A stretch of 64,000 bases of DNA from NCBI GenBank assembly GCA_900539525.1, contig UQCM01000002.1, forward strand, positions 14,345 to 78,344, read 5' to 3'. The translations under genes were made by a program, and so were the position numbers. The notes beneath the pieces are model-generated. The model saw nothing but the letters and a program-made list of their open reading frames with translations, made no database searches and was not told the DNA's origin. The DNA is from an uncultured Blautia sp. (GTDB taxonomy: Bacteria > Bacillota > Clostridia > Lachnospirales > Lachnospiraceae). Position 1 is the stretch's first letter. Every line of letters starts with the position of its first letter. This document shows positions 26,654-35,762 of the stretch, in pieces.

Positions 26654-26716
26654 TGGTAACTGCACAGAACTGCCAACAGATCTGCATCCCGCAGGTCTGA
26701 ACAGTTATGATAACTT
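26654..26716. repeat. Small inverted-repeat element, GRTAACTG...TCTGAACAGTTA family
   Basis: About 60 bases with ends GGTAACTG/CAGA and TCTGAACAGTTA in inverted orientation, matching other copies at 53.5 and 63.2 kb. It lies in the leader of the histidine kinase gene. Confidence 0.5.
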
Positions 26717-26845
26717 TATGATACCATAGATATGACAGTCTTTCACATTAACTTTTTATAAACAAAGCAGGAAAGCCCCTCTCAGGTTAATGTTCACTCC
26801 GTGACCGGCAACACACTTCGTGATGCACAGATAGGATGCATTATG

Positions 26846-26874
26846 TTGACATCATAACAGAAAGCACCTACAAT
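26846..26874 (+). promoter_or_regulatory. Sigma-A promoter of the M50-like protease gene
   Basis: TTGACA (26846-26851) and TACAAT (26869-26874) are separated by 17 bases, about 55 bases upstream of the ATG at 26929. The remaining part of the 300-base gap (26630-26928) holds the small inverted-repeat element and nothing coding that I can support. Confidence 0.75.
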
Positions 26875-26928
26875 ATATTTAGCAAGACTTCAAAACCGAA
26901 CCAGTCAGCATTGAGCGGAGGTCAAAAA

Positions 26929-28083
26929 ATGAATCAGAATCAGAAACAAAAAAAGAAGAAAAACGCCTGGCAGAAATATCTGGCAATGGCGCTGATGGTG
27001 TTAACAGGTATCTTTTTTGGTATTTTAATAGCTATGTATGAAGATCAGAGAGGCGTTTTCGAGAAATCGTTTCAAGAAGAAATACTCTCTATAATCGTTA
27101 CATTGCTTATAATATATGTCGCCTTATTTGTGAATATTATTATCCACGAAGCTGGTCACCTGATTTTCGGGCTGCTTTCCGGATATACGTTCACTTCGTT
27201 TCGTATCTTAAGTTTCATGTGGATAAAGGAAGACGGAAAAATGAAATTGAGAAGATTCAGCATACCCGGAACCGCCGGGCAGTGCCTTATGGCTCCTCCT
27301 GATTTGATGGACGGCAACTTCCCGGTTGTTCTATATAATCTCGGAGGTTCATTGATGAACATCATTGCCGCTTTACTTTTCCTGGGGTTATTCTTTGTAT
27401 TTGCAGACATACCTTTTCTTTCGACCACGGCACTTTCTTTTTCTTTGCTCGGCTTTATTTCTGCTATTATGAATGGCATACCGATGCAGATGGGATCGGT
27501 AAACAACGATGGATATAATGCTTTTTTACTTGTACGGAATCCGGAGGCTATGCGTTCCTTTTGGGTACAGTTGAAAGTCAATGAGCAGATTGCAAAAGGT
27601 ATCCGCCTGAAAGATATGCCGGATGAATGGTTTGATGTGCCATCCGACGAAGCGATGCAAAACGGTATGGTAACTGTTACAGGAGTATTGGCCTGCAATC
27701 GTCTAATGGATGCACAACAGTTTGAGGAAGCAGACACACTGATGGAACATATACTGAATATCGACAGTGGAATGGTTGATCTGCACCGGAGTCTGATAAT
27801 CTGCGACCGCATGTATGTTGAGCTGATTACAGCGAATCGAAAAGAGATCCTTGACACTATGCTTACCAGAAAGCAAAAGAAGTTTATGAAGCAGATGAAA
27901 AGCTTCCTGCCTGTGCTGCGTACAGAATATGTGTATGTACTGCTCTGTGAAAAGGATCATGGTTCAGCAGAAAAGATCCGGATCCGGTTTGAGAAGTGTG
28001 CAAAAACCTATCCCTATCCGAATGAAGTCCAATCTGAACGCGAGCTGATAGAAATAGCAGAAAATTCCGTTCAGCCCTTTTAA
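26929..28083 (+). CDS. M50-like membrane zinc metalloprotease, orphan
   Basis: A 384-residue membrane protein. After a lysine-rich start come two spans (about 18-37 and 53-72), then the zinc motif 'IIHEAGHLIFGLLSG' (HExxH, H73-E74-H77), two to three more spans and 'VNNDGYNAFLL' near residue 190, which fits the (N/L)DG third-ligand motif of site-2-protease-like enzymes. The last 180 residues are a soluble helical domain (DAQQFEEADTLMEHIL..., EKDHGSAEKIRIRFEKC) of TPR-like character. The substrate is unknown; no anti-sigma factor is next to it. The ATG at 26929 follows a GGAGG site; an upstream ATG at 26836 overlaps the promoter. Confidence 0.8.
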   Translation: MNQNQKQKKKKNAWQKYLAMALMVLTGIFFGILIAMYEDQRGVFEKSFQEEILSIIVTLLIIYVALFVNIIIHEAGHLIFGLLSGYTFTSFRILSFMWIKEDGKMKLRRFSIPGTAGQCLMAPPDLMDGNFPVVLYNLGGSLMNIIAALLFLGLFFVFADIPFLSTTALSFSLLGFISAIMNGIPMQMGSVNNDGYNAFLLVRNPEAMRSFWVQLKVNEQIAKGIRLKDMPDEWFDVPSDEAMQNGMVTVTGVLACNRLMDAQQFEEADTLMEHILNIDSGMVDLHRSLIICDRMYVELITANRKEILDTMLTRKQKKFMKQMKSFLPVLRTEYVYVLLCEKDHGSAEKIRIRFEKCAKTYPYPNEVQSERELIEIAENSVQPF

Positions 28084-28125
28084 AGTATACGGTCAGCAGA
28101 GATCCCCTGCTGACCGTATACTTTA
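28083..28125. terminator. 18-bp-stem bidirectional hairpin between the M50-like gene and metK
   Basis: A perfect 18-bp inverted repeat (28083-28100 and 28108-28125) with a seven-base loop separates two convergent genes. The flanking T-tracts are short, so termination may rely on the long stem, or the hairpin may protect RNA 3' ends. Confidence 0.75.
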
Positions 28126-28152
28126 AAAACTTTCTGTCTGTTATATCTGATA

Positions 28153-29343
28153 TTATGCCAGATATCTCTTCAGTTCTTCCACTCTGTCCAGTTTCTCCCA
28201 CGGAAGATCCAGGTCATTGCGTCCGAAATGTCCGTAGGCAGCCGTCTGCTTGTAGATCGGTCTGCGCAGGTCGAGCATTTTGATAATGCCGGCCGGACGA
28301 AGGTCGAAATTCTCTCTTACGATCTCTGTCAGCTTCTCATCGGAGAGCTTTCCTGTTCCAAAGGTATCGACCATGATGGAGGTAGGCTGTGCCACACCGA
28401 TCGCATAGGAAAGCTGGATCTCACACTTGTCAGCAAGTCCTGCCGCCACGAGATTCTTCGCTACATAACGTGCCGCATATGCTGCGGAACGATCCACCTT
28501 TGTGCAGTCCTTTCCGGAGAAGGCTCCGCCGCCATGTCTTGCATATCCGCCGTAGGTATCCACGATGATCTTGCGACCGGTCAGACCGCTGTCCCCGTGA
28601 GGACCGCCGATCACGAAACGTCCCGTCGGATTCACAAAGAACTTCGTGTTCTCATCCACCATATCCTGCGGAAGGATCGCATCAAACACGTACTTCCTGA
28701 TATCCGCATGGATCTGTTCCTGTGTCACATCCGGATCATGCTGTGTGGAAAGGACGACTGCATCCAGTCTGGACGGCTTCCCATTCTCATCATACTCAAC
28801 CGTTACCTGTGTCTTTCCATCCGGACGTAAATAAGTCAGCGTGCCGTCCTTACGCACCTTTGTCAGCTGCAGCGCCAGCTTATGAGCCAGGGCGATCGGA
28901 TATGGCATATACTCTTCCGTTTCATTCGCAGCATATCCGAACATCATACCCTGATCCCCGGCACCGATCGCCTCGATCTCCTCGTCGGACATCTCATTCT
29001 CTTTTGCTTCCAGAGCCTTGTCCACACCCAGGGCAATATCTGCAGACTGCTCATCGATCGCTGTGATCACACCACAGGTATCCGCATCAAACCCGTATTT
29101 CCCTCTGGTATATCCGATCTCTCTTACGGTATCACGCACGATCTTCTGAATATCCACATAAGCATTTGTTGTAATCTCACCCATAACCAGTACCAGACCG
29201 GTAGTCGTAGCTGTCTCGCATGCCACACGGCTCATCGGATCCTGTGCAAGCAGCGCATCCAGAATCGCATCTGAAATCTGGTCACACATCTTATCCGGAT
29301 GTCCCTCGGTAACTGATTCCGAAGTAAATAATAATTTCTCCAT
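28153..29343 (-). CDS. metK: S-adenosylmethionine synthetase
   Basis: A 396-residue MetK that makes SAM from methionine and ATP. Signature strings are 'FTSESVTEGHPDKMCDQISDAILD', 'GAGDQGMMFGYA', 'GPHGDSGLTGRKIIVDTYGG' and 'GGGAFSGKDCTKVDRSAAYAAR', with the full family length. I use the ATG at 29343, preceded by AGGAGG; the frame can be extended 12 codons but without a ribosome site. Expression is controlled by an S-box riboswitch and terminator in its leader, so it should be off when SAM is abundant. Confidence 0.98.
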   Translation of the reverse strand: MEKLLFTSESVTEGHPDKMCDQISDAILDALLAQDPMSRVACETATTTGLVLVMGEITTNAYVDIQKIVRDTVREIGYTRGKYGFDADTCGVITAIDEQSADIALGVDKALEAKENEMSDEEIEAIGAGDQGMMFGYAANETEEYMPYPIALAHKLALQLTKVRKDGTLTYLRPDGKTQVTVEYDENGKPSRLDAVVLSTQHDPDVTQEQIHADIRKYVFDAILPQDMVDENTKFFVNPTGRFVIGGPHGDSGLTGRKIIVDTYGGYARHGGGAFSGKDCTKVDRSAAYAARYVAKNLVAAGLADKCEIQLSYAIGVAQPTSIMVDTFGTGKLSDEKLTEIVRENFDLRPAGIIKMLDLRRPIYKQTAAYGHFGRNDLDLPWEKLDRVEELKRYLA

Positions 29344-29397
29344 GAAATCCTCCTTTGTCTGTTGGCTATATTTTCTCATTCACTAAAGATAAACTTT

Positions 29398-29445
29398 CCG
29401 ATAACTGTTCCAGATCCATTCGCAAAATCACCCTTTCCGGGCTTT
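29398..29445. repeat. Half-copy of the GRTAACTGTTC element in the metK leader
   Basis: GATAACTGTTCCAGATCCAT followed by TCGCAAAATCACCCTTTCCGG matches the left half of the 63183 element. It lies between the S-box terminator and the metK start codon. Confidence 0.6.
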
Positions 29446-29463
29446 TCTATTGCTCAACAGACC

Positions 29464-29494
29464 GTAAAAAAATCCGCTCTCTAAGCGGATTTCC
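29464..29494 (-). terminator. Riboswitch-controlled terminator in the metK leader
   Basis: On the minus strand AAATCCGCTTAGAGAGCGGATTTTTTT forms an eight- to nine-base stem followed by a run of Ts. It lies between the S-box aptamer and the metK start and is the expression platform. Confidence 0.85.
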
Positions 29495-29515
29495 CATCTT
29501 TGTCGATAAGTAAAT

Positions 29516-29613
29516 CCTCTTATTGTTCGATCACTCGCTCAGGCTGGCACCTTCCTTTCAGGGGTTGCCGTGGCTTCACAGATCCTTTGTATCTCCACCA
29601 CTCTGAATAAGAG
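29516..29613 (-). ncRNA. SAM-I (S-box) riboswitch aptamer
   Basis: The minus-strand transcript shows P1 CTCTTATT pairing with AATAAGAG, the conserved core GGTGGAG, 'GAAGCCACGGCAACC' and 'GGAAGGTGCCA', in the order expected for SAM-I. When SAM binds, the downstream terminator should form and metK transcription stop. Confidence 0.93.
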
Positions 29614-29663
29614 AAAATATAATCTTTTATAACAGTTACAATCTTTCTATGTTTACGCCTACT

Positions 29664-29692
29664 AACATAACGCATTTTACAGGTTACGTCAA
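29664..29692 (-). promoter_or_regulatory. Sigma-A promoter of metK leader
   Basis: TTGACG (29692-29687) and TATGTT (29669-29664) on the minus strand are 17 bases apart. This would start an mRNA about 45 bases before the S-box aptamer, leaving a leader of roughly 310 bases. Confidence 0.7.
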
Positions 29693-29708
29693 GGGGGGAT
29701 TGTAAACA

Positions 29709-29745
29709 GAAAAGCTGCCGGTCGCAATGCAGCCGGCAGCCTTTC
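29709..29745 (-). terminator. Terminator after the GH3 gene
   Basis: The stem GCTGCCGG/CCGGCAGC with an 11-base loop is followed on the minus strand by TTTTC, 20 bases after the GH3 stop codon. Confidence 0.8.
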
Positions 29746-29760
29746 CTTCATCTCTGATGA

Positions 29761-32700
29761 TTACTTTTTAATTGTCACTTTTTTTGCACTGCTCCATGCA
29801 CCAAATACTTTATTTCCTCTGGAATCTGATGCATAAACGCGCGCTCTCACATAGTAGCTCTTACCTTTTTTCAGATTCTTCAATGTATAGAGATTGTTAT
29901 TCGTATCCTTTGTTGTTTTGGCACGGAAGTTTTTCTTCATGGAATACTGAATCTGATATCCCTCTGCTCCACTGATCTTCTTTACAGATACGATACATTT
30001 TCTGGATCCTTTGTTTTTGAGGCTCTTGATGGTGATTTTTTTCGCTGCAGTCTGTACAGCTGCCAGATCCTTTTTCGCTGCCTCGGCTTCTGCTTTTGCC
30101 TTTTTCAGCTCTTCATCCTTTACCGATGCCTGGTTCTGGAGCTGAGCCAGTTTCTGCTCTGCCTCTGAAACCTTATCCTTCAGGTCTGCGATCTCCTGCT
30201 CAAACAGCTTCGGACTCTTCACCGGAACAGACTTTTTAACGGTCTGGTACGTTTCAAACTCAGCTCCAAACTCGTTATTATAAGCTTTTGCCTCTGTTCC
30301 GTAGATTCTTGCCATGTCATTCGAGCGCATGATGATATTCAGATTGTTGACTGCACTCTTCTGTACATCACCCAGACAGATGGTGTTATTGTCTAAATAG
30401 TCGCCCTTATAGATAATGGTCTTTCCATCTTCACTGACAGATGCGATATCTGTTGTTACCGGTGTTTTGTATTCACCTGTTCCGTTCCAGAAATTCGACT
30501 GATACTCTCTGTAAACAGGCTTTCCATTTACCAGGATCTGATCTCCATCTACAGTTGCCATATAATCTTCTCCCAGTGTTGCGGAAACCGTTGTTTTTCC
30601 ATCTGCTGAAACCTTGAAGTCTCCCCATGCAGCCTCTTTGATCGTGAACATGATAAACAGTCCTTCACTCAGACCGATCTGACCTTTTTCATCAAATACA
30701 GGTGCATAATCTACTACTCCTGAGATGATAGACTTCGCTCTGGAAATACCTCCCGGCATAATCAGGTCATTTCCTGCATGCATAGAGAGGGAAGGTGTGG
30801 ACACACCGCCATTCCAGTCTGTCATGATCAGTCCGTTAAAGCCCCACTCGCCGCGCGCCAGATTGGTACAGAGATCATAAGAATCTGCTGTCGGAACACC
30901 GTTGATCTGATTATAGGATGTCATAATGGACATTGGGCGGGATTCCTTTACTGCAATCTCAAATCCTTTCAGATAAATTTCTCTCAGTGCTCTTTCACTG
31001 ATGATGGAGTCGGTTCCTGAACGATCGGTTTCCTGGCTGTTTGCCGCATAATGCTTCAGGCATGCTCCTACTCCGGGTATGGACTGTACACCCAGCGTAA
31101 CTGCAGATGACATGGTACCTGCTACGAACGGATCTTCTCCAAAATACTCAAAGTTACGTCCGCATAAAGGATCTCTGTTGATATTCAGAGATGGTCCCAG
31201 CAGCAGTGTGATATTCATCTCTTCCAGCTCAACACCAAAAGCCCTTCCTACACGCTTCATCAGTTCTACATCCCAGCTCTGTGCCAGTACATATCCTACC
31301 GGCCATGCTGTACAATACTGATAATAATTTGCCTTTTCATTTGTTTCAACATTGGTTGCCTCATAAACCTGTTTTACACGGATACCGCCAGGACCATCTG
31401 CCAGCACGATATTCGGAATCTTATACTTCTCGTAGGAAAGCGTTTCTCCTGCTGCTCCCGGAACAGTTGATGAGTTTGCTCCTACGATCGGGCTTCCTTC
31501 ATTTGCTACACCCCAGCCGCTTCCACAGTTGAGCTTTGCCAGTTCCTCCAGGCTCATCTGGGCTACCAGATCTTCCATTCTGATCTTTCCTTCGTACACA
31601 TCCTTCAGGGTTGCGTTCGGATTCTCCGGCACTACTTCTACCGTCTCATAAGGCTGTGAAGCTGTATAATCCGCATCTGTCGTATAGGTAACGACCTTCT
31701 CGTCCTCAAATCTGGAAGCATGATCCTCCGTTACAATATCTGCACCTTTGATTTTCAGCACAGGCGCACTCTGCATCTCCTGTTTCTCAGTTGCATAAGT
31801 ATATGGTGTCTTTCCGGCCTTAGACCACTCCTTTAAATTTTCATTTTCAGGAACCTCCATCTGATTGGAAAGCTTTTCTGTTACTGCTTCTTTGTCAACC
31901 TGAACAGCAGCAGCCACTTTTGTGTTTCTGGAGGAATTTCCAACACGGATATAGTAGGTTCCTGCATCAAGAACATAGGAAGCCTTTGCTTCGTTATAGT
32001 AGGCCATGTCAGATGTACGATAAGACAGTGTCAGCACCTGACTCTCTCCCGGTGCCAGCTCATCTGTTTTTCCGTAAGCTGCCAGCTCCTGGTATTCTTT
32101 TTCCGATGTTGTATCCGGTGCCGAGAAGTAAACCTGCACAACTTCCTTTCCGCTGTAGGTCTTTCCTGTATTCGTTACACTGGCTTTTACGGTTACCTGA
32201 TCTTTATCTGCTGTCACATCAACAACATCAATGTCAAAATCTGTATAGGACATTCCATATCCAAATTCATAGGCTGGATGAATTCCAAAGGTATCGAAGT
32301 AGCGATATCCCACATAGATTCCCTCATTATAATATTCTTTCATGGAATCTCCGTCTGCTTTTGCAAAGGTGGCAGATGCAGGATAGTCAGAATAATTTTC
32401 CGCCCAGGTTGCCACCAGCTTTCCGGATGGGGTAACAGCTCCCGTCACTACATCCAGAAGAGCATTTCCGCCTTCCTGTCCTGCCTGTCCCATCAGAAGG
32501 AGTGCATCCAGGCCTTCTGTCTCATCAAAGAATTTCGTATCAATGACACCGCCCACATTTAATACGACAATCGTATTCTTGAAGGTATCAGATACCTTTT
32601 TCAGATTCTGCTTTTCCACATCGCTCAGCTCGTAATCTCCCAGCACATAGCTCTGCTCTGCACCATCTTCTCCGGTCAGTGTAACCGTCTTGGTCATTCC

Positions 32701-33270
32701 TCTGTCTGCACCTTCCCCGGCATTTCTTGCAATAATGTAAATTGCTGTATCTGTATCTTTTGCTGCTTCCTTCAATTCTTCATCTGTAAATGTCAGCTCA
32801 GGATATGCAAAAGTATCCATTGGATTGGAAGCTAATTTTTCATTTTCAACATCGTATCCCTTCGCATAATCTTCGAGCAGCTTTGCTGTGGTAATTTCAT
32901 ATCCGGCCTTTTTGAAAGATGTATAAATATTGATATTGTATCTTTCACTCTGGTTTACATGAACCTCTCCACCGCCGGAAAGACCACCGTTGAACGGATC
33001 TCCGGAACCTGTACCGCCTCTGACCGTTCTGACCGCACCACCACCGAAAAGCGCGATCTTCTTCTGATCTGCTTTTAATGGCAGAGACTGGTTCCTGTTT
33101 TCCAGCAGCACCATACTTTGTGCCGCAGCCTCTCTGGCAAGCGTTGCATTCGCGATCTCTCTGGCTGACACTTCATTTGAAGTACTGGCTGCAAAGGCCA
33201 TCTGACATGGGGAAAGAACCATACCAAGAGACAATGCAGCTGCCAAAAGCTTTTTACTTGTCTTTCTCAT
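29761..33270 (-). CDS. Exported GH3 beta-glycosidase with inverted domain order, coiled coil and FN3 domain
   Basis: A 1169-residue secreted enzyme. A signal peptide (residues 1-28, AAALSLGMVLSPCQMAFAA) is followed by the GH3 C-terminal alpha/beta domain (REAAAQSMVLLENRNQSLPL ... GGVIDTKFF) and an Fn3-like domain (about 330-440), and only then the TIM-barrel catalytic domain (about 580-860), with 'KHYAANSQE' near 740 and the nucleophile in 'GLIMTDWNGG' (Asp near 817). This swapped order is known in a GH3 subgroup. The C-terminus has a coiled coil (FEQEIADLKDKVSEAEQKL...) and a fibronectin-III-like domain ending 'WSSAKKVTIKK'. It probably removes glucosyl or xylosyl residues from plant or mucin glycans outside the cell. 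An AGGAGG site precedes the ATG at 33270. Confidence 0.93.
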   Translation of the reverse strand: MRKTSKKLLAAALSLGMVLSPCQMAFAASTSNEVSAREIANATLAREAAAQSMVLLENRNQSLPLKADQKKIALFGGGAVRTVRGGTGSGDPFNGGLSGGGEVHVNQSERYNINIYTSFKKAGYEITTAKLLEDYAKGYDVENEKLASNPMDTFAYPELTFTDEELKEAAKDTDTAIYIIARNAGEGADRGMTKTVTLTGEDGAEQSYVLGDYELSDVEKQNLKKVSDTFKNTIVVLNVGGVIDTKFFDETEGLDALLLMGQAGQEGGNALLDVVTGAVTPSGKLVATWAENYSDYPASATFAKADGDSMKEYYNEGIYVGYRYFDTFGIHPAYEFGYGMSYTDFDIDVVDVTADKDQVTVKASVTNTGKTYSGKEVVQVYFSAPDTTSEKEYQELAAYGKTDELAPGESQVLTLSYRTSDMAYYNEAKASYVLDAGTYYIRVGNSSRNTKVAAAVQVDKEAVTEKLSNQMEVPENENLKEWSKAGKTPYTYATEKQEMQSAPVLKIKGADIVTEDHASRFEDEKVVTYTTDADYTASQPYETVEVVPENPNATLKDVYEGKIRMEDLVAQMSLEELAKLNCGSGWGVANEGSPIVGANSSTVPGAAGETLSYEKYKIPNIVLADGPGGIRVKQVYEATNVETNEKANYYQYCTAWPVGYVLAQSWDVELMKRVGRAFGVELEEMNITLLLGPSLNINRDPLCGRNFEYFGEDPFVAGTMSSAVTLGVQSIPGVGACLKHYAANSQETDRSGTDSIISERALREIYLKGFEIAVKESRPMSIMTSYNQINGVPTADSYDLCTNLARGEWGFNGLIMTDWNGGVSTPSLSMHAGNDLIMPGGISRAKSIISGVVDYAPVFDEKGQIGLSEGLFIMFTIKEAAWGDFKVSADGKTTVSATLGEDYMATVDGDQILVNGKPVYREYQSNFWNGTGEYKTPVTTDIASVSEDGKTIIYKGDYLDNNTICLGDVQKSAVNNLNIIMRSNDMARIYGTEAKAYNNEFGAEFETYQTVKKSVPVKSPKLFEQEIADLKDKVSEAEQKLAQLQNQASVKDEELKKAKAEAEAAKKDLAAVQTAAKKITIKSLKNKGSRKCIVSVKKISGAEGYQIQYSMKKNFRAKTTKDTNNNLYTLKNLKKGKSYYVRARVYASDSRGNKVFGAWSSAKKVTIKK

Positions 33271-33364
33271 CTGCTGAGTCCTCCTATAATATAATAATAT
33301 AATATGTCTGCCCGGGCTGCGTCCTGTACCAACCGGTCTTAACATCGCCCCGAACGATGACCAC

Positions 33365-33392
33365 ATTATAGAGTCTCTTTTTAGAAATGGAA
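33365..33392 (-). promoter_or_regulatory. Putative promoter of the GH3 gene
   Basis: TATAAT (33370-33365) on the minus strand has a weak -35, TTCCAT (33392-33387), 16 bases upstream. The poor -35 fits a promoter that needs an activator, such as the AraC protein encoded next to it. Confidence 0.5.
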
Positions 33393-33409
33393 AGAATCAG
33401 CTTTTGACA

Positions 33410-35626
33410 TCAGACCTCATTTTTTGATATCAAGTCTTTATATTGGCTTGGAGTAATGCCTTCATAGCGCTTAAATGCCCTTGTAAACGACTGGGCATCT
33501 GTGTATCCTGTGCTCCATGCGGCATTTTTTATCGAGGCATCATTTTTTAACATTTCCTTTGAATAGCGGATTTTAACACGGTGGATGTATTCCAGTACTC
33601 CCATGCCCGTCTGATTCTTAAAGCTTCTGCTCAAATGGGGAACGCTGATACCGAACACATCTGCAAGCCGGGAAACATTCAGCTCAGGATCCGGATAGTG
33701 TTCCTCAATATACTGCTGCATTTCTGTCACCCGTTCCGTCCCTGTCTCTCTGGCCTGTTTCTCCCGATACTGGATGATCTGTTCAAAAATTTCCCTGCTT
33801 TCCGTCATGAGATCATGTATTGACTGGATACGAAATAACCGTTCCTCATACTGCAAGATCCTGTCGGAGTCCTGTTCGTCCTCTTCGGAATATACATCCA
33901 TTGTTGCAATCAGGATTCCGATCAGTCCATACATGCGGTAAATATTGTATTTCAGATATTTCTGATTTCTGGGGAAGGTTTTCTTATAGAGCAGATCCAG
34001 TTCTCTGTAAGCCCCCCTGAAATCCTCACTCTCCAGACAGTTCATCAGCTTTCTGCTTCCATTCATATACTCACTGAAGTTTACCTGCTCATCGCCTTCT
34101 ATCATTTCACCATAAATATAGATACCCGATTTGCGTTCCCCTCTGGAATTCCAGAAATCAAGATAACGAATTCCCTCCGTCAGAGAATCATACACCTCTT
34201 TCATCCTCTCATAACCACATTCCTCCCGTCCCATCATGACACACATAGAGACCTTAAATGTCTCTTCAAAGAACTGTTCCGTCTCCCTGAACAGCTCCTG
34301 CAGATGCTTCTCACACCCGTTTTGTCCTGTGGAATGCACAAGGATGACATACTGGCTGCCAACTGCCATCACAAATCCCGGATATTGCAAAAAAACCTGC
34401 TCGCCCAGAATATTTTCCAGCACAAACTGTTCCAGATTTTCTTCTGTTCTGATTTCTCTTCCGTCTTCCCCCAGTATCTTTCTGCGCTCTTCCCCCAGAG
34501 TCACCACCGCCATCAGATAACTCTCACGACCGTCAGTATTGATCTGCTCCACTGCTCCGTAGGGAAATACATCCGTAACCCCCTCCAGATACCGTACAAG
34601 TTCCATGTGTTCCAGCAGCCGCCCTCTGTTCTGAACCTTTTTTGTAAGCTTTTTATTATCTTTCATCAAATTTGTAATGGGGACAAAGGTTCGTTTGGAT
34701 GCATACCAGGAAGCCAGAACCGAAGCTGCTGCTAACACAGCAATCTCCACCAGGAGCACCACGGCAAAACGCCAGAGTTCGCTCCAGAATAGATTATTGG
34801 GCAGAACAGTGTATAATTTCCAGTTAAACAGATTCATATCTATCCCAAGACTCACATACCACTTTCTGTGCACGACTACCTCACGGAAGTCATCAGAGCG
34901 GTATTGTCCATTTCTTACATCATTTATGAACTTTTTCTGTTCTTCCTCCGTAATTTTCCCTGAACAGAGAATATTTTTCGGTTCCTCCGTGTGGATCAGA
35001 ACAATATTTTCTTCCTCCGTATAATCGACAAGGGCTGTTCCTGTATATTCTGCAGCAATTACCGCCTCGGGAATTTCTCCCTCCCCATAAACCGGCCTGA
35101 GAAACCATACCAGATTATTGTCAAAAATCTGATAGATTTTTCCTTCTTTCATAGACATAAGTCTGTCAAATTCATCTTTTTCTATTCCATATTCACGGCA
35201 GAAAAAGGCAAGATCCTGTTCACCTGATCTTACCTGCGTACTCGATGATACCATCGACTTACTACTTAAAAAATATACATGGAGATTCTGATATAAATCG
35301 TCCTGAAGATTCATCTTACTCATGAGTAAACGCAGATCCATCGTTTTCTGTATCTGTTCCGGTATATGAATATCCCCGATATCGATAAGCGCTTTTAATT
35401 CCTGTGTTCCTGCCAGAATGTCACACACCTTGTAAGTCTGCATAATCTTATTCTTTACCTGGGTAATCAGCTCCTTTGTTTTTAATTCCGCCGAGTGTTT
35501 TACCTCTTTCTTCATATAATGGATCGAGCTCAGATATCCGGTTGCGGTAATCAGAAGCAGAATTACACATATGAAAAGATAGGATCTTAAGACCTCTCTG
35601 AACGTGATCGTTTTTAAATTCTTCAT
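33410..35626 (-). CDS. Membrane-bound AraC-family transcriptional regulator (YesN-like)
   Basis: A 738-residue regulator. Span 1 is at about 14-36 and span 2 at about 284-308; between them lies a 250-residue extracellular sensor region. After span 2 come a linker, a central region and a C-terminal AraC DNA-binding domain (about 635-735) with both helix-turn-helix motifs: 'VSRLADVFGISVPHLSRSFKNQTGMGVLEYIHRVKIRYSKEMLK' and 'IKNAAWSTGYTDAQSFTRAFKRYEGITPSQYKDL'. Proteins of this layout sense an extracellular carbohydrate or its binding protein and activate glycan-use genes. It lies between the GH3 gene and a divergent solute-binding-protein gene, its likely targets. Confidence 0.92.
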   Translation of the reverse strand: MKNLKTITFREVLRSYLFICVILLLITATGYLSSIHYMKKEVKHSAELKTKELITQVKNKIMQTYKVCDILAGTQELKALIDIGDIHIPEQIQKTMDLRLLMSKMNLQDDLYQNLHVYFLSSKSMVSSSTQVRSGEQDLAFFCREYGIEKDEFDRLMSMKEGKIYQIFDNNLVWFLRPVYGEGEIPEAVIAAEYTGTALVDYTEEENIVLIHTEEPKNILCSGKITEEEQKKFINDVRNGQYRSDDFREVVVHRKWYVSLGIDMNLFNWKLYTVLPNNLFWSELWRFAVVLLVEIAVLAAASVLASWYASKRTFVPITNLMKDNKKLTKKVQNRGRLLEHMELVRYLEGVTDVFPYGAVEQINTDGRESYLMAVVTLGEERRKILGEDGREIRTEENLEQFVLENILGEQVFLQYPGFVMAVGSQYVILVHSTGQNGCEKHLQELFRETEQFFEETFKVSMCVMMGREECGYERMKEVYDSLTEGIRYLDFWNSRGERKSGIYIYGEMIEGDEQVNFSEYMNGSRKLMNCLESEDFRGAYRELDLLYKKTFPRNQKYLKYNIYRMYGLIGILIATMDVYSEEDEQDSDRILQYEERLFRIQSIHDLMTESREIFEQIIQYREKQARETGTERVTEMQQYIEEHYPDPELNVSRLADVFGISVPHLSRSFKNQTGMGVLEYIHRVKIRYSKEMLKNDASIKNAAWSTGYTDAQSFTRAFKRYEGITPSQYKDLISKNEV

Positions 35627-35680
35627 TTGTCCACCTTTTGCAAAAACTTAATTTACTTTTTCTATTTTTCTTATTATAAT

Positions 35681-35757
35681 GAGCCAAGGGACAAATGAAC
35701 ATAAAATACATGCTTGCATGTATTTTTATGTCTATGGGTCCCGCAAAACATGAGAAA
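35681..35757. repeat. Palindromic dispersed element, copy A
   Basis: About 77 bases forming one long hairpin: outer arms GGGAC/GTCCC and inner arms ACATAAAATACATGC/GCATGTATTTTTATGT. A nearly identical copy lies inverted at 60421-60500. It sits between the AraC gene and the solute-binding-protein gene. Confidence 0.85.
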
Positions 35758-35762
35758 GTAGC

